Below are positions 56,643 through 64,000 of a DNA stretch of 64,000 nt, piece after piece. Made by a program: the position numbers and the translations under genes. This stretch comes from an uncultured Pelagibacteraceae bacterium (lineage in GTDB: Bacteria; Pseudomonadota; Alphaproteobacteria; Pelagibacterales; Pelagibacteraceae), in NCBI GenBank assembly GCA_902538915.1, contig CACBGZ010000001.1, forward strand, positions 431,108-495,107, in the 5' to 3' direction. The stretch's first letter is position 1, and every line of letters starts with the position of its first letter. The notes under the pieces were generated by a model. It saw only the letters and a program-made list of their open reading frames with translations, was not told where the DNA came from and did no database searches.

Positions 56643-57152
56643 ATGTCAGAAAAAAAAACTAAAAGAAGAGATTTTTTATTTACAGCTACTTATGCTGTTG
56701 GGGCAGTAGGTGCTGCAGCTGTTGTATGGCCTATGATAGACCAAATGAATCCCGATGCATCTGTAAAGGCATTAGCTAGCACTGAAGTTGACATAAGTTC
56801 AATGAACCCTGGAAAAACCATAACTGTATTGTGGAGAGGTAAGCCGGTTTTTATTAGAAGAAGAACACAAGAAGAAATTGCTGAAGCAAAGGCAGTTAAT
56901 TTAAATGATTTGAAACATCCTGAAAAAGATGAAGATCGGGCTAAAAATCCTGAGTGGCTTGTAATGCTAGGAGTCTGTACACATTTAGGCTGTGTTCCTT
57001 TAGATCAAAAAGGAGATTACAATGGTTGGTTTTGTCCATGTCATGGATCACATTATGATATATCTGGCAGAATAAGAAAAGGTCCAGCACCAACAAATAT
57101 GGAAATACCAGAATACAAATTTGTAAACAATAACACAATTAAAATTGGATAA
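56643..57152 (+). CDS. petA: Ubiquinol-cytochrome c reductase Rieske iron-sulfur subunit
   Basis: A 169-residue Rieske protein. It has an N-terminal twin-arginine-type signal-anchor ([20 protein letters not shown]). The [2Fe-2S] ligands lie in VCTHLGCVP (residues about 112-120) and CPCHGSHYD (about 132-140). It passes electrons from ubiquinol to cytochrome c1. First gene of a petABC operon; five bases separate it from petB. Confidence 0.98.
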   Translation: MSEKKTKRRDFLFTATYAVGAVGAAAVVWPMIDQMNPDASVKALASTEVDISSMNPGKTITVLWRGKPVFIRRRTQEEIAEAKAVNLNDLKHPEKDEDRAKNPEWLVMLGVCTHLGCVPLDQKGDYNGWFCPCHGSHYDISGRIRKGPAPTNMEIPEYKFVNNNTIKIG

Positions 57153-57157
57153 GCCTT

Positions 57158-58423
57158 ATGAGTGATCACGAATATACACCTAAGTCAAAATTTGGAAAAT
57201 GGTTTAATGATAGATTGCCCTTACTTACATTGGCAAGTCATTTGACAGATTATCCTACACCAAAAAATTTAAACTATTGGTGGACTTTTGGAGGGATACT
57301 TACTTTTTGTCTAATAACTCAAATTGTAACTGGATTAGTTTTGGCAATGCATTACATCGCTCATGCAGATATGGCTTTCGATAGCGTAGAACATATTATG
57401 AGAGATGTAAATTATGGATGGTTAATTAGGTATATCCACGCAAATGGAGCTTCAATGTTTTTCTTAGCAGTATACATACATATATTTAGATCTTTATTTT
57501 ACGGTTCTTATAAATCTCCACGAGAAGTCATATGGATTATAGGAATAATAATATATTTATTAATGATGGCAGCAGCTTTTTTAGGGTACGTGCTACCTTG
57601 GGGACAGATGAGTTTTTGGGGAGCGACTGTTATAACTAATTTATTTAGTGCAATTCCATTAGTAGGTGAGGGTATAGTGACCTGGTTGTGGGGAGGTTAT
57701 TCAGTTGATAACCCTACATTGACAAGATTCTTTACTTTGCATTACTTAATTCCATTTTTAATTTTAGGTTTAGTGGTATTGCATATTTGGGCACTCCACG
57801 TTCCAGGCAATAATAATCCAGTTGGGATAGATATTAAAAAACCATCAAAAGACACAGTGCCGTTTCATCCCTATATTGTAATTAAAGACGGTTTTGCTTT
57901 ACTGATGTTCATGATTGTTTTTGCATTTTTTGTTTTTTATACGCCAAATATCTTAGGTCACGCAGACAATTATATTGAAGCAAATCCTTTAGTCACCCCT
58001 GCACACATAGTGCCTGAGTGGTATCTTTTACCATTTTATGCGATACTAAGATCTGTGCCTGATAAACTTTTAGGAGTTGTGGCAATGTTATCAGCAATTC
58101 TTATTTTAGCTGCTCTACCTTGGCTTGATACTTCTAAAATAAGATCTGCAGTTTTTAGACCACTATACAGACAATTCTATTGGATCTTAGTCGCTGATGT
58201 ACTAATTTTAGGTTACGTAGGTGCTATGCCAGCTGAAGGATTATATTTACTCGTTGCAAGAGTGGCTACAGCTTACTATTTTTTACATTTTTTAGTAGTT
58301 CTTCCAATTTTAGGTTATAAAGAAAAAACTTTACCTGTGCCATTAAGCATAACTGAACCGGTGCTAGGTGGTTCTCCTAATTTAGCTTTAGCAAAAAATA
58401 AGGAAAAATTAGAAGTTAAGTGA
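57158..58423 (+). CDS. petB: Cytochrome b of the bc1 complex
   Basis: A 421-residue di-haem membrane protein with eight helices. Haem ligands lie in [35 protein letters not shown] and [21 protein letters not shown] (within the first 20 residues of each). The Qo-site motif is [14 protein letters not shown]. Separate from cytochrome c1, unlike the fused forms of some relatives. It ends in GTGA, shared with the petC start. Confidence 0.99.
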   Translation: MSDHEYTPKSKFGKWFNDRLPLLTLASHLTDYPTPKNLNYWWTFGGILTFCLITQIVTGLVLAMHYIAHADMAFDSVEHIMRDVNYGWLIRYIHANGASMFFLAVYIHIFRSLFYGSYKSPREVIWIIGIIIYLLMMAAAFLGYVLPWGQMSFWGATVITNLFSAIPLVGEGIVTWLWGGYSVDNPTLTRFFTLHYLIPFLILGLVVLHIWALHVPGNNNPVGIDIKKPSKDTVPFHPYIVIKDGFALLMFMIVFAFFVFYTPNILGHADNYIEANPLVTPAHIVPEWYLLPFYAILRSVPDKLLGVVAMLSAILILAALPWLDTSKIRSAVFRPLYRQFYWILVADVLILGYVGAMPAEGLYLLVARVATAYYFLHFLVVLPILGYKEKTLPVPLSITEPVLGGSPNLALAKNKEKLEVK

Positions 58424-59199
58424 AAAGTTATTTAAGAATATTGTTAATTTTTATTTTATTTTTTGGATTTTCTGTCAAATCTAATTCGGCTGAAAAAATT
58501 GAGTATTTAAAAACTGATTGGAGTTTTAAAGGACTTTTTGGAAAGTTTGATAGAGGAGCATTGCAAAGAGGATATCAAGTTTATACTGAGGTTTGTTCAT
58601 CTTGTCATTCAATGAAATATCTCAGTTATAGAAACTTAGCTGAAAAAGGTGGTCCAGAGTTTTCTTTAGCACAAGCTAAAGCAATAGCAGCGTCTTTTGA
58701 AGTCACTGATGGACCAAATGATGATGGGGAAATGTTCACAAGACCAGGTAAATTATCTGATAAGTTTGTGATGCCATATGATAATGTTAAGGCAGCGCAG
58801 GCTGCAAATGGTGGAGCGTATCCACCTGATATGTCAGTTTTAGTAAAAGCTAGGGGAGGTGGGGTAGACTATATTTATTCTTTACTTCAAGGTTACGAAA
58901 ATCCCCCAGCAGGCATGAGTTTAGACGATGGAGTTTATTACAACAAATATATGTATGGAAATAAAATAAAAATGGCTAATCAACTTTCAGATGGTCTAGT
59001 TGAATATGGTGATGGTACTACGGCCTCAGTTGAGCAGATGTCAAAAGATGTCACTACATTTTTGATGTGGGCAGCTGAACCACATTTAGAGTCAAGACAT
59101 CAGATGGGTTTCAAAGCTATTGTTTATTTAACTATATTAACAATTTTAGTTTATTTCAGTATGAAACGAATCTGGTCACGTATTGAAACGGAAGTTTAA
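58420..59199 (+). CDS. petC: Cytochrome c1
   Basis: A 259-residue periplasmic haem protein anchored by a C-terminal helix ([20 protein letters not shown]). The GTG at 58420 is the start; it gives a cleavable signal ([20 protein letters not shown]). The haem site is [13 protein letters not shown] (residues about 53-65), and the Met ligand region is [14 protein letters not shown]. It completes the bc1 complex. It overlaps the convergent ychF by 24 bases. Confidence 0.97.
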   Translation: MKSYLRILLIFILFFGFSVKSNSAEKIEYLKTDWSFKGLFGKFDRGALQRGYQVYTEVCSSCHSMKYLSYRNLAEKGGPEFSLAQAKAIAASFEVTDGPNDDGEMFTRPGKLSDKFVMPYDNVKAAQAANGGAYPPDMSVLVKARGGGVDYIYSLLQGYENPPAGMSLDDGVYYNKYMYGNKIKMANQLSDGLVEYGDGTTASVEQMSKDVTTFLMWAAEPHLESRHQMGFKAIVYLTILTILVYFSMKRIWSRIETEV

Positions 59200-60249
59200 T
59201 ACGTCACCATCTTGTACAACATAATCTTTTCCCTCTAATCGCATTTTACCATTCAATTTTGCATTGGCCCAACCTTTATTAACAATAAAGTCACTATACG
59301 ATATAGTTTCTGCTCTGATAAATCCTTTTTCAAAATCAGAGTGAATTTCTCCAGCTGCCTTAGGTGCTTTACAGTTTTTTTCTATTGTCCATGCCCTAGT
59401 TTCCTCAGGCCCAGAGGTGAAATAGGTATCTAACTCTAATATTTCATAACCTTTTTGAATCAACATACTTAATCCTGTCTCTTTTAGTCCTATCATTTCC
59501 ATATAGTTTTTCTTCTCACCTTGATCAAAATTATTTATTTGGTTTTCTACATCTGCTGAAATTATCAAAACATTATCGTGTCCAAATTTGGTTATAATTT
59601 TTTTGGTGTATTCGTTACCTTTTTGAATACTTTCCTCATCAACATTACACACATATATTTTAGGCTTCAAAGATAGTAGCCCGCTTTGGTTGAGCTGTTT
59701 TTTTTCAAATTTTGATTTTAAAACTGAGATATCTTCATCATTATTGATATATTCTGACGCACTTTCAAGAATTTTTAACTGTTCATCCTCTAGATTTTTT
59801 TTATTGTTTTTTTCTAACCTTTTTTGAATAGACTCCATGTCAGCAAGCAACATTTCTGTTTCAATTATTTCTAGGTCTCTAATAGGATCCACATTCGGGT
59901 TTACATTTTGAATATCTTCTGAGTCAAAACATCTTATTAAATGTATAATTGCATCAACTTCTCTTATATGTGATAGGAATTTATTTCCTAAACCTTCTCC
60001 TTTAGATGCACCTTTTACCAAACCTGCAATATCAACAAAAGAAATAGTTGTATTAATAATTTTCTTAGAATTTGAAATATTTGCTAAATTTTTCAATCTT
60101 ATATCTGGAACAGGAACAATGCCAACGTTTGGTTCAATGGTGCAAAAAGGAAAATTTGCAGCTTGAGCTTTACTTGAATTTGTTAAAGCATTAAACAAAG
60201 TCGATTTACCAACATTAGGCAGTCCAACTATTCCACACTTGAAACCCAT
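59176..60249 (-). CDS. ychF: Ribosome-binding ATPase YchF
   Basis: A 357-residue Obg-family protein. The P-loop is GIVGLPNVGKSTLFNAL (residues about 6-22), followed by the DIAGLV switch, and NVDEES in place of the G4 NKxD, which explains ATP preference. The C-terminal TGS domain contains TSGPEETRAWTI and GEIHSDFEKGFIRAE. It shares one base with pth, the pth-ychF pair being conserved. Confidence 0.98.
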   Translation of the reverse strand: MGFKCGIVGLPNVGKSTLFNALTNSSKAQAANFPFCTIEPNVGIVPVPDIRLKNLANISNSKKIINTTISFVDIAGLVKGASKGEGLGNKFLSHIREVDAIIHLIRCFDSEDIQNVNPNVDPIRDLEIIETEMLLADMESIQKRLEKNNKKNLEDEQLKILESASEYINNDEDISVLKSKFEKKQLNQSGLLSLKPKIYVCNVDEESIQKGNEYTKKIITKFGHDNVLIISADVENQINNFDQGEKKNYMEMIGLKETGLSMLIQKGYEILELDTYFTSGPEETRAWTIEKNCKAPKAAGEIHSDFEKGFIRAETISYSDFIVNKGWANAKLNGKMRLEGKDYVVQDGDVLNFRFNT

Positions 60250-60809
60250 TATCTATTATTAACTGTACTAGAAAATAGGTCTAATTTTTTTTCAACAAGA
60301 ATAGAGATTGAGTCTGTTATATTTTCCGTGATTTTTTCCATATCAACAGTCTCATCATCGTTAAAGTTTTGCAAAACATAATCTGCAACCTCTATAGAAC
60401 CTTTTGGTTTACCAATACCAATTCTAACCCTTGAGTAGTCTTTACCTATAAATTTATCAATAGATGCCACTCCATTATGACCTGCGCTTGACCCACCAAA
60501 TTTAGTTTTAATTTTTCCAAATTCTACGTCCAAATCATCATGAAAAACAATTACATCTTCAGCATTTATCTTAAAATATTCAATTAATTCTCTTATGCAA
60601 ACCCCAGAATTATTCATGAATGTTAATGGTTTGATGGCATAAACTTTCTTTTTACCTATGTTCCCAGTAGTTAAAAGACCTTTAAATTTTGGTTTTTGCT
60701 TGGATAGGTTAAATTTTTTATTAATACAATCTATAATTTTAAAGCCAACATTATGCCTATTATTTTCACTGTTGGGAGTTGGATTACCTAATCCTACAAA
60801 TAAAATCAT
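60249..60809 (-). CDS. pth: Peptidyl-tRNA hydrolase
   Basis: A 186-residue enzyme that recycles peptidyl-tRNAs. LFVGLGNPTPNSENNRHNVG (residues about 3-22), PLTFMNNSG, and HDDLDVEFGKIKTKFGGSSA with GHNG after it hold the catalytic His, Asp and Asn. Full length. It is 32 bases downstream of rplY on the same strand. Confidence 0.98.
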   Translation of the reverse strand: MILFVGLGNPTPNSENNRHNVGFKIIDCINKKFNLSKQKPKFKGLLTTGNIGKKKVYAIKPLTFMNNSGVCIRELIEYFKINAEDVIVFHDDLDVEFGKIKTKFGGSSAGHNGVASIDKFIGKDYSRVRIGIGKPKGSIEVADYVLQNFNDDETVDMEKITENITDSISILVEKKLDLFSSTVNNR

Positions 60810-60841
60810 AAATAAAAGTGGTTAGTTTCAATTTTGATTGA

Positions 60842-61582
60842 CTATTTTTTTTCTTCAGGAGGTTTCTTTTCAGAAGATTTTTTTTCATCAGGTTTTTTAT
60901 CATCACCTTCTTTTTTGTCTCCTTTAGCTGGATCAGCTACAGCCTTATCTCCCTCTGCTGAAGCTTCAACTCCTTCTTCACCCTCTACAGCCTCAGCATC
61001 CGCTGGTTTTTCCGGTTCTTTAATTACCGTTGGTGCAGCAAGAGTGGCTATAACAAAGTCTCTTCCTTGAATCGTTGGAGTTACCTCTGAGTCTAATTTT
61101 ATAGAGGAGATCTTAAAACTTTCTCCAATGTCAACACCATCAAGATCAATAGTTAAATTTTCTGGTATTTTTTCACTTGGGCAATTTAATTCAACTTTTC
61201 TTCTTACAATATTCAAAACTCCCCCTCTTTTTAGACCTGGAGATTTCTCATGATTAATAAAATTTACTGGCACTTCAATTTTAATTTTTACACCGGGTAA
61301 TATTCTTAAAAAATCTATATGAGTAGGTTCATCGCTTAAAATATGATACTTAATTTCTCTAGGTAAAACATTCTGAGATTTACCATCAATTACTAACGTA
61401 ATAATATTTGATAAAAAATTTTCCTTATCAATTAAAGTTTTCAATAACTTTTTGGAGACAGATATTTTTTGGTTTTGGTCTTTACCACCATAAATAATAC
61501 CAGGCACATTCCCGCTATCTCTAATAGCATTTAATTGACCTTTAGTTGAATTATTTCTGATGCTTGCTTCTAACGAGTTCAT
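60842..61582 (-). CDS. rplY: Large-subunit ribosomal protein bL25 (CTC type) with long charged tail
   Basis: A 246-residue bL25 of the CTC type. The N-terminal domain has AIRDSGNVPGIIYGG (residues about 19-33) and the C-terminal TL5-like domain has VPVNFINHEKSPGLKRGG and LTIDLDGVDIGES. After residue about 180 the protein becomes a low-complexity tail of Glu, Ala, Asp, Pro and Lys ending PPEEKK. Such tails occur in alphaproteobacterial L25, but this one is long and polar. It binds 5S rRNA. It lies 43 bases downstream of prs. Confidence 0.95.
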   Translation of the reverse strand: MNSLEASIRNNSTKGQLNAIRDSGNVPGIIYGGKDQNQKISVSKKLLKTLIDKENFLSNIITLVIDGKSQNVLPREIKYHILSDEPTHIDFLRILPGVKIKIEVPVNFINHEKSPGLKRGGVLNIVRRKVELNCPSEKIPENLTIDLDGVDIGESFKISSIKLDSEVTPTIQGRDFVIATLAAPTVIKEPEKPADAEAVEGEEGVEASAEGDKAVADPAKGDKKEGDDKKPDEKKSSEKKPPEEKK

Positions 61583-61625
61583 AAAAAATAGTTTTTTAAA
61601 CCATGTTTATAAATAATCAAGGTAA

Positions 61626-62558
61626 TTATTTAAATAAATCAGATACAGATGTTGAATTAGAAATTCTTTTTATTGCCTCTCCCATAAGGTTTGAGACAGG
61701 TAAAACCTCTATATTTCTAACATTTTTAGTTTTTTGGCTATTATCGATTGTGTCAGTAATAACCAAATTTTTTATCACTGAATTTTTAATTTTCTTAACA
61801 GCATCTCCACTTAAAACTCCATGAGTAATATAAACATAGACCTCTTTAGCCCCCCTTTGTTTTAAAGCTTTAGCTGCATTAACAATAGTGCCACCTGAGT
61901 CAATTATGTCATCAACAATTATACATGTTTGGTTTTTTACATCTCCAATAACATTCATTACCTGTGACTGACCAGGTTTCGGTCTTCTTTTGTCAACAAT
62001 TGCTAAACCAACATTTAGGAGTTTACCAAGAGCTCTAGCTCTTTCAGTTCCACCTACATCAGGTGCCACACAAATAATTTTTTTACTTTTAATGTGTTTT
62101 TTTGCGTGTCTTGCAAATATCGGTGTTGAAAAAAGATTATCAACAGGAATATCAAAAAAACCTTGTATTTGTCCAGCATGCAGGTCAACTGTAACAACTC
62201 TGTCTGCACCTGCTTTTGTAATCAAATTTGAAACTAGCTTAGCGGAAATAGAAGTTCTTGGGACAACTTTCCTATCCTGTCTGGCGTATCCAAAATATGG
62301 AATGACAGCTGTGATATTTTTTGCTGATGATCTCTTTAGAGCATCTATACAAAGTAATAATTCCATTAGGTTATCATTTGCAGGAGATGAGATAGACTGA
62401 ATGATAAAAATACTATTTCCTCTGATATTTTCATTAATCTCAATGTATATTTCGCCGTCAGCAAATTTTCTTATGCTTGAATTTACAAGCTTTGTTTTTA
62501 AATATTTAGCAATATTTTTACTAAGTAATTTGTTGCTGTTTCCAGTTAATAGTTTCAT
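61626..62558 (-). CDS. prs: Ribose-phosphate pyrophosphokinase
   Basis: A 310-residue PRPP synthase. The opening ITGNSN-like LLTGNSNKLLSKNIA, the flag region GYARQDRKVVPRTSISAKLV (residues about 94-113), and the PRPP-binding CIIVDDIIDSGGTIVNAA are complete. It supplies PRPP for purine (purD), pyrimidine and histidine synthesis. Eight bases after pgeF. Confidence 0.98.
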   Translation of the reverse strand: MKLLTGNSNKLLSKNIAKYLKTKLVNSSIRKFADGEIYIEINENIRGNSIFIIQSISSPANDNLMELLLCIDALKRSSAKNITAVIPYFGYARQDRKVVPRTSISAKLVSNLITKAGADRVVTVDLHAGQIQGFFDIPVDNLFSTPIFARHAKKHIKSKKIICVAPDVGGTERARALGKLLNVGLAIVDKRRPKPGQSQVMNVIGDVKNQTCIIVDDIIDSGGTIVNAAKALKQRGAKEVYVYITHGVLSGDAVKKIKNSVIKNLVITDTIDNSQKTKNVRNIEVLPVSNLMGEAIKRISNSTSVSDLFK

Positions 62559-62566
62559 TGAAAAGT

Positions 62567-63328
62567 CTAATTAATCATAATTATTGAAATATTTCTACCA
62601 TAATCATCATGTTTTAATTTTAAAGATCGCCTCGCACTAAAAAAATTATTTTTACTATCAAAAGTATCTATTTTTATAATTTCAATATTTGAAATTTTAC
62701 TCGATTTTAATTGAGATTTTACATAATTAGGAAGATCGAAATAAATTATATTTTTCATATTTTTAAAGAAAACTTTATTTTTTTTATTCTTTTTTAAGAA
62801 CTTTTTTTGAAAATCATTTTTAACATTGTAGCTTTTAAGATGAATACATGGACCAATTGTTGCAACTATATTTTTTTCTATACAACCTTTATTTAACATG
62901 AAATCAACTACTTTTTGAATTATCCCCTTAAAGGCACTTTTCCATCCAGCGTGAATTGCAGCTATCACGTTCATTTTTTTATCGTATAATAGTATCGGTG
63001 CACAATCTGCGGTCAAAACTGCAATAGGTATTTTCTTTTGGTCAGTAATAATAGCATCAGCTTTAATTTTTTTTTTTCTAAATTTAAAATTTTTACTTAT
63101 ATAAATAATCTTGTTACCGTGTACTTGATTGATCAAGAAAATATTTCTAGATTTTTTGCTTATTTTATTTTTGACAATTTTTAAATTATTTTTAATTTTT
63201 GACTTAAAATCATTAGACCCAGGTCCACAATTTAAGCTTTTATAAATTCCACTTGATTTCCCTCCCATTCTATTAAAGAAACCGTGTTTAATTTTTTTAT
63301 GCTTGGATAATAATTTGGAGGTAATCAA
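62567..63328 (-). CDS. pgeF: Peptidoglycan editing factor PgeF / multicopper polyphenol oxidase family (YfiH)
   Basis: A 253-residue laccase-domain protein. HGFFNRMGGKSSGIYKSLN (residues about 15-33), NQVHGNKIIYI, DAIITDQ, VLTADCAPILLYD and AAIHAGWKSAFKGIIQKVV carry the conserved His and Cys ligands of the zinc site. The family includes purine nucleoside hydrolases and factors that keep peptidoglycan precursors correct. Two bases downstream of the MidA-like gene. Confidence 0.93.
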   Translation of the reverse strand: MITSKLLSKHKKIKHGFFNRMGGKSSGIYKSLNCGPGSNDFKSKIKNNLKIVKNKISKKSRNIFLINQVHGNKIIYISKNFKFRKKKIKADAIITDQKKIPIAVLTADCAPILLYDKKMNVIAAIHAGWKSAFKGIIQKVVDFMLNKGCIEKNIVATIGPCIHLKSYNVKNDFQKKFLKKNKKNKVFFKNMKNIIYFDLPNYVKSQLKSSKISNIEIIKIDTFDSKNNFFSARRSLKLKHDDYGRNISIIMIN

Positions 63329-63330
63329 TG

Positions 63331-64000
63331 CTAAAAACCTAGATTAAAATTATTTTTTTTATTTTTAATAAACATCACTTTGAATAAAGTACCCATTTGT
63401 TTTTCATCAATAAGTCTATTCAATCTGTAATAGATATCAGCTTTTCTCGAAAAATCTTTATATTTTGATATAGATTCAGCTCTGTGCTTTATCCCCATTT
63501 TTATCAAAAAATTTTTTTGAGTGTTAAAACTATTATCCAATCCACCCAATTTTTTTGTAAATCTTTTAAATAACTCAAAATTTATATTGTGTGTAATATC
63601 TGCATTTCCAATATTCTCTAAAATATTGGCAAATTTGTGATTAGAGACTGCCTGCAAAGTATTTTTCATTTTTTTGTCAAAGTTTCCATAATCTATTAAT
63701 AATATTCCCCCACTATTTCTTTTGATTATATTAGAAATTTTTTTTAAATAATCAAAACCGATCTCAGAATATTCAATGAAATTTTGATTTTGTGAAATTT
63801 TGAAATTTAGTTTTTTTTCAATTTTTTTTATATCAGCTTTTTTTTCGATAAAAGAGGCTTTAGAAAAATTTTCAAAATTAACAAATTTTTCGTACCAAAT
63901 ATCTTTATATTTTCTGAATTGTTTTATCGGCATCGCATCAAAAAATTCATTCGCAATAAATATACTTGGATTTTTTTTTATTTTATCAACTCGATAAACC
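63331..64000 (-). CDS. MidA/NDUFAF7-family SAM methyltransferase (5' truncated)
   Basis: The frame stays open past the ATG at 63933 to the window edge; translation there gives SIFIANEFFDAMPIKQF, the family's NE..DA.P..qf motif, so the true start is outside. Further blocks are GGILLIDYGNF (GdyG) and GNADITHNINFELF (G.aDiTahvdf). NDUFAF7 methylates an Arg of a complex I subunit in mitochondria; bacterial relatives are thought to act similarly. The C-terminal Lys-rich part is typical of this genome. Confidence 0.92.
   Translation of the reverse strand, partial: VYRVDKIKKNPSIFIANEFFDAMPIKQFRKYKDIWYEKFVNFENFSKASFIEKKADIKKIEKKLNFKISQNQNFIEYSEIGFDYLKKISNIIKRNSGGILLIDYGNFDKKMKNTLQAVSNHKFANILENIGNADITHNINFELFKRFTKKLGGLDNSFNTQKNFLIKMGIKHRAESISKYKDFSRKADIYYRLNRLIDEKQMGTLFKVMFIKNKKNNFNLGF

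Overview
The window is an extremely AT-rich, gene-dense stretch of an alphaproteobacterial chromosome. Gene content and style point to the SAR11 clade (Pelagibacterales, Candidatus Pelagibacter-like). The signs are: gaps of mostly a few bases or 1-17 base overlaps, lysine/asparagine/isoleucine-rich proteins, unusually short versions of several housekeeping proteins (SMC, glucose-6-phosphate isomerase), a CcrM methylase, the alphaproteobacterial blocks mutY/DUF721/dsbA/smc and prs/rplY/pth/ychF, and a retinal pathway (crtI-crtB-crtY-blh) next to respiratory genes. No mobile element, CRISPR array, integrase or rRNA was seen. One tRNA is present. No stretch longer than 300 bases lacks a gene; the largest gap is 4996-5232.

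Layout. 1-4253: end of a renalase-like flavoprotein, an exported DUF6134-like protein, a YczE-like membrane protein, typA and a tiny basic ORF. 4294-6078: two FkbM-type methyltransferases with non-ATG starts and a loose intergenic spacer, the only islet-like segment. 6098-8206: groES-groEL with an RpoH-type promoter and an intrinsic terminator. 8276-14701: forward run of HAD phosphatase, ribF, ileS, lspA, BamF-like lipoprotein, pgi. 14698-22380: mostly reverse run of rsmD, purD and an envelope block (LpxL-like acyltransferase, lpxK, waaA, msbA) plus ubiA. 22433-26320: DUF2721 protein, a small redox/dehalogenase cluster (quinone reductase, pirin, double CDGSH protein, haloacid dehalogenase) and rsmE. 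26380-33725: aa3-type cytochrome oxidase and assembly operon (ctaC, ctaD, ctaB, CoxF-like, ctaG, ctaE, SURF1) continuing into thrC and a peroxiredoxin.

33756-46254 is one unbroken reverse-strand run of fifteen genes with no gap above 40 bases: DUF721, DsbA-like, smc, the ATP synthase Fo genes (atpI, B, E, F', F), the retinal genes (crtI, crtB, crtY, blh), ispH, thrB, rnhA. Genes for making the chromophore of a light-driven proton pump are therefore directly downstream of the genes for the proton channel of ATP synthase; neither a rhodopsin gene nor crtE is in the window. 46255-53390: mutY, a flavin monooxygenase, ccrM, rnhB, a degenerate family-4 UDG-like protein, a TPR protein and ispE. 53424-54775: tRNA-Gln(TTG) followed three bases later by cca. 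54772-56552: greA, hemF, trmL. 56643-59199: the cytochrome bc1 operon petABC. 59176-64000: ychF, pth, rplY, prs, pgeF and the end of a MidA-family methyltransferase.

Taken together the window encodes much of an aerobic respiratory chain (bc1, aa3 oxidase, Fo), retinal synthesis, lipid A/Kdo assembly, translation quality control and DNA maintenance. The best leads are the Fo-retinal gene fusion of operons, the apparently hinge-less SMC, the UDG-like protein lacking its usual cluster cysteines and motif histidine, paired GANTC sites in front of ccrM, the FkbM islet and the tRNA-Gln/cca adjacency. I did not find clear evidence of a wholly new defence or mobile system.
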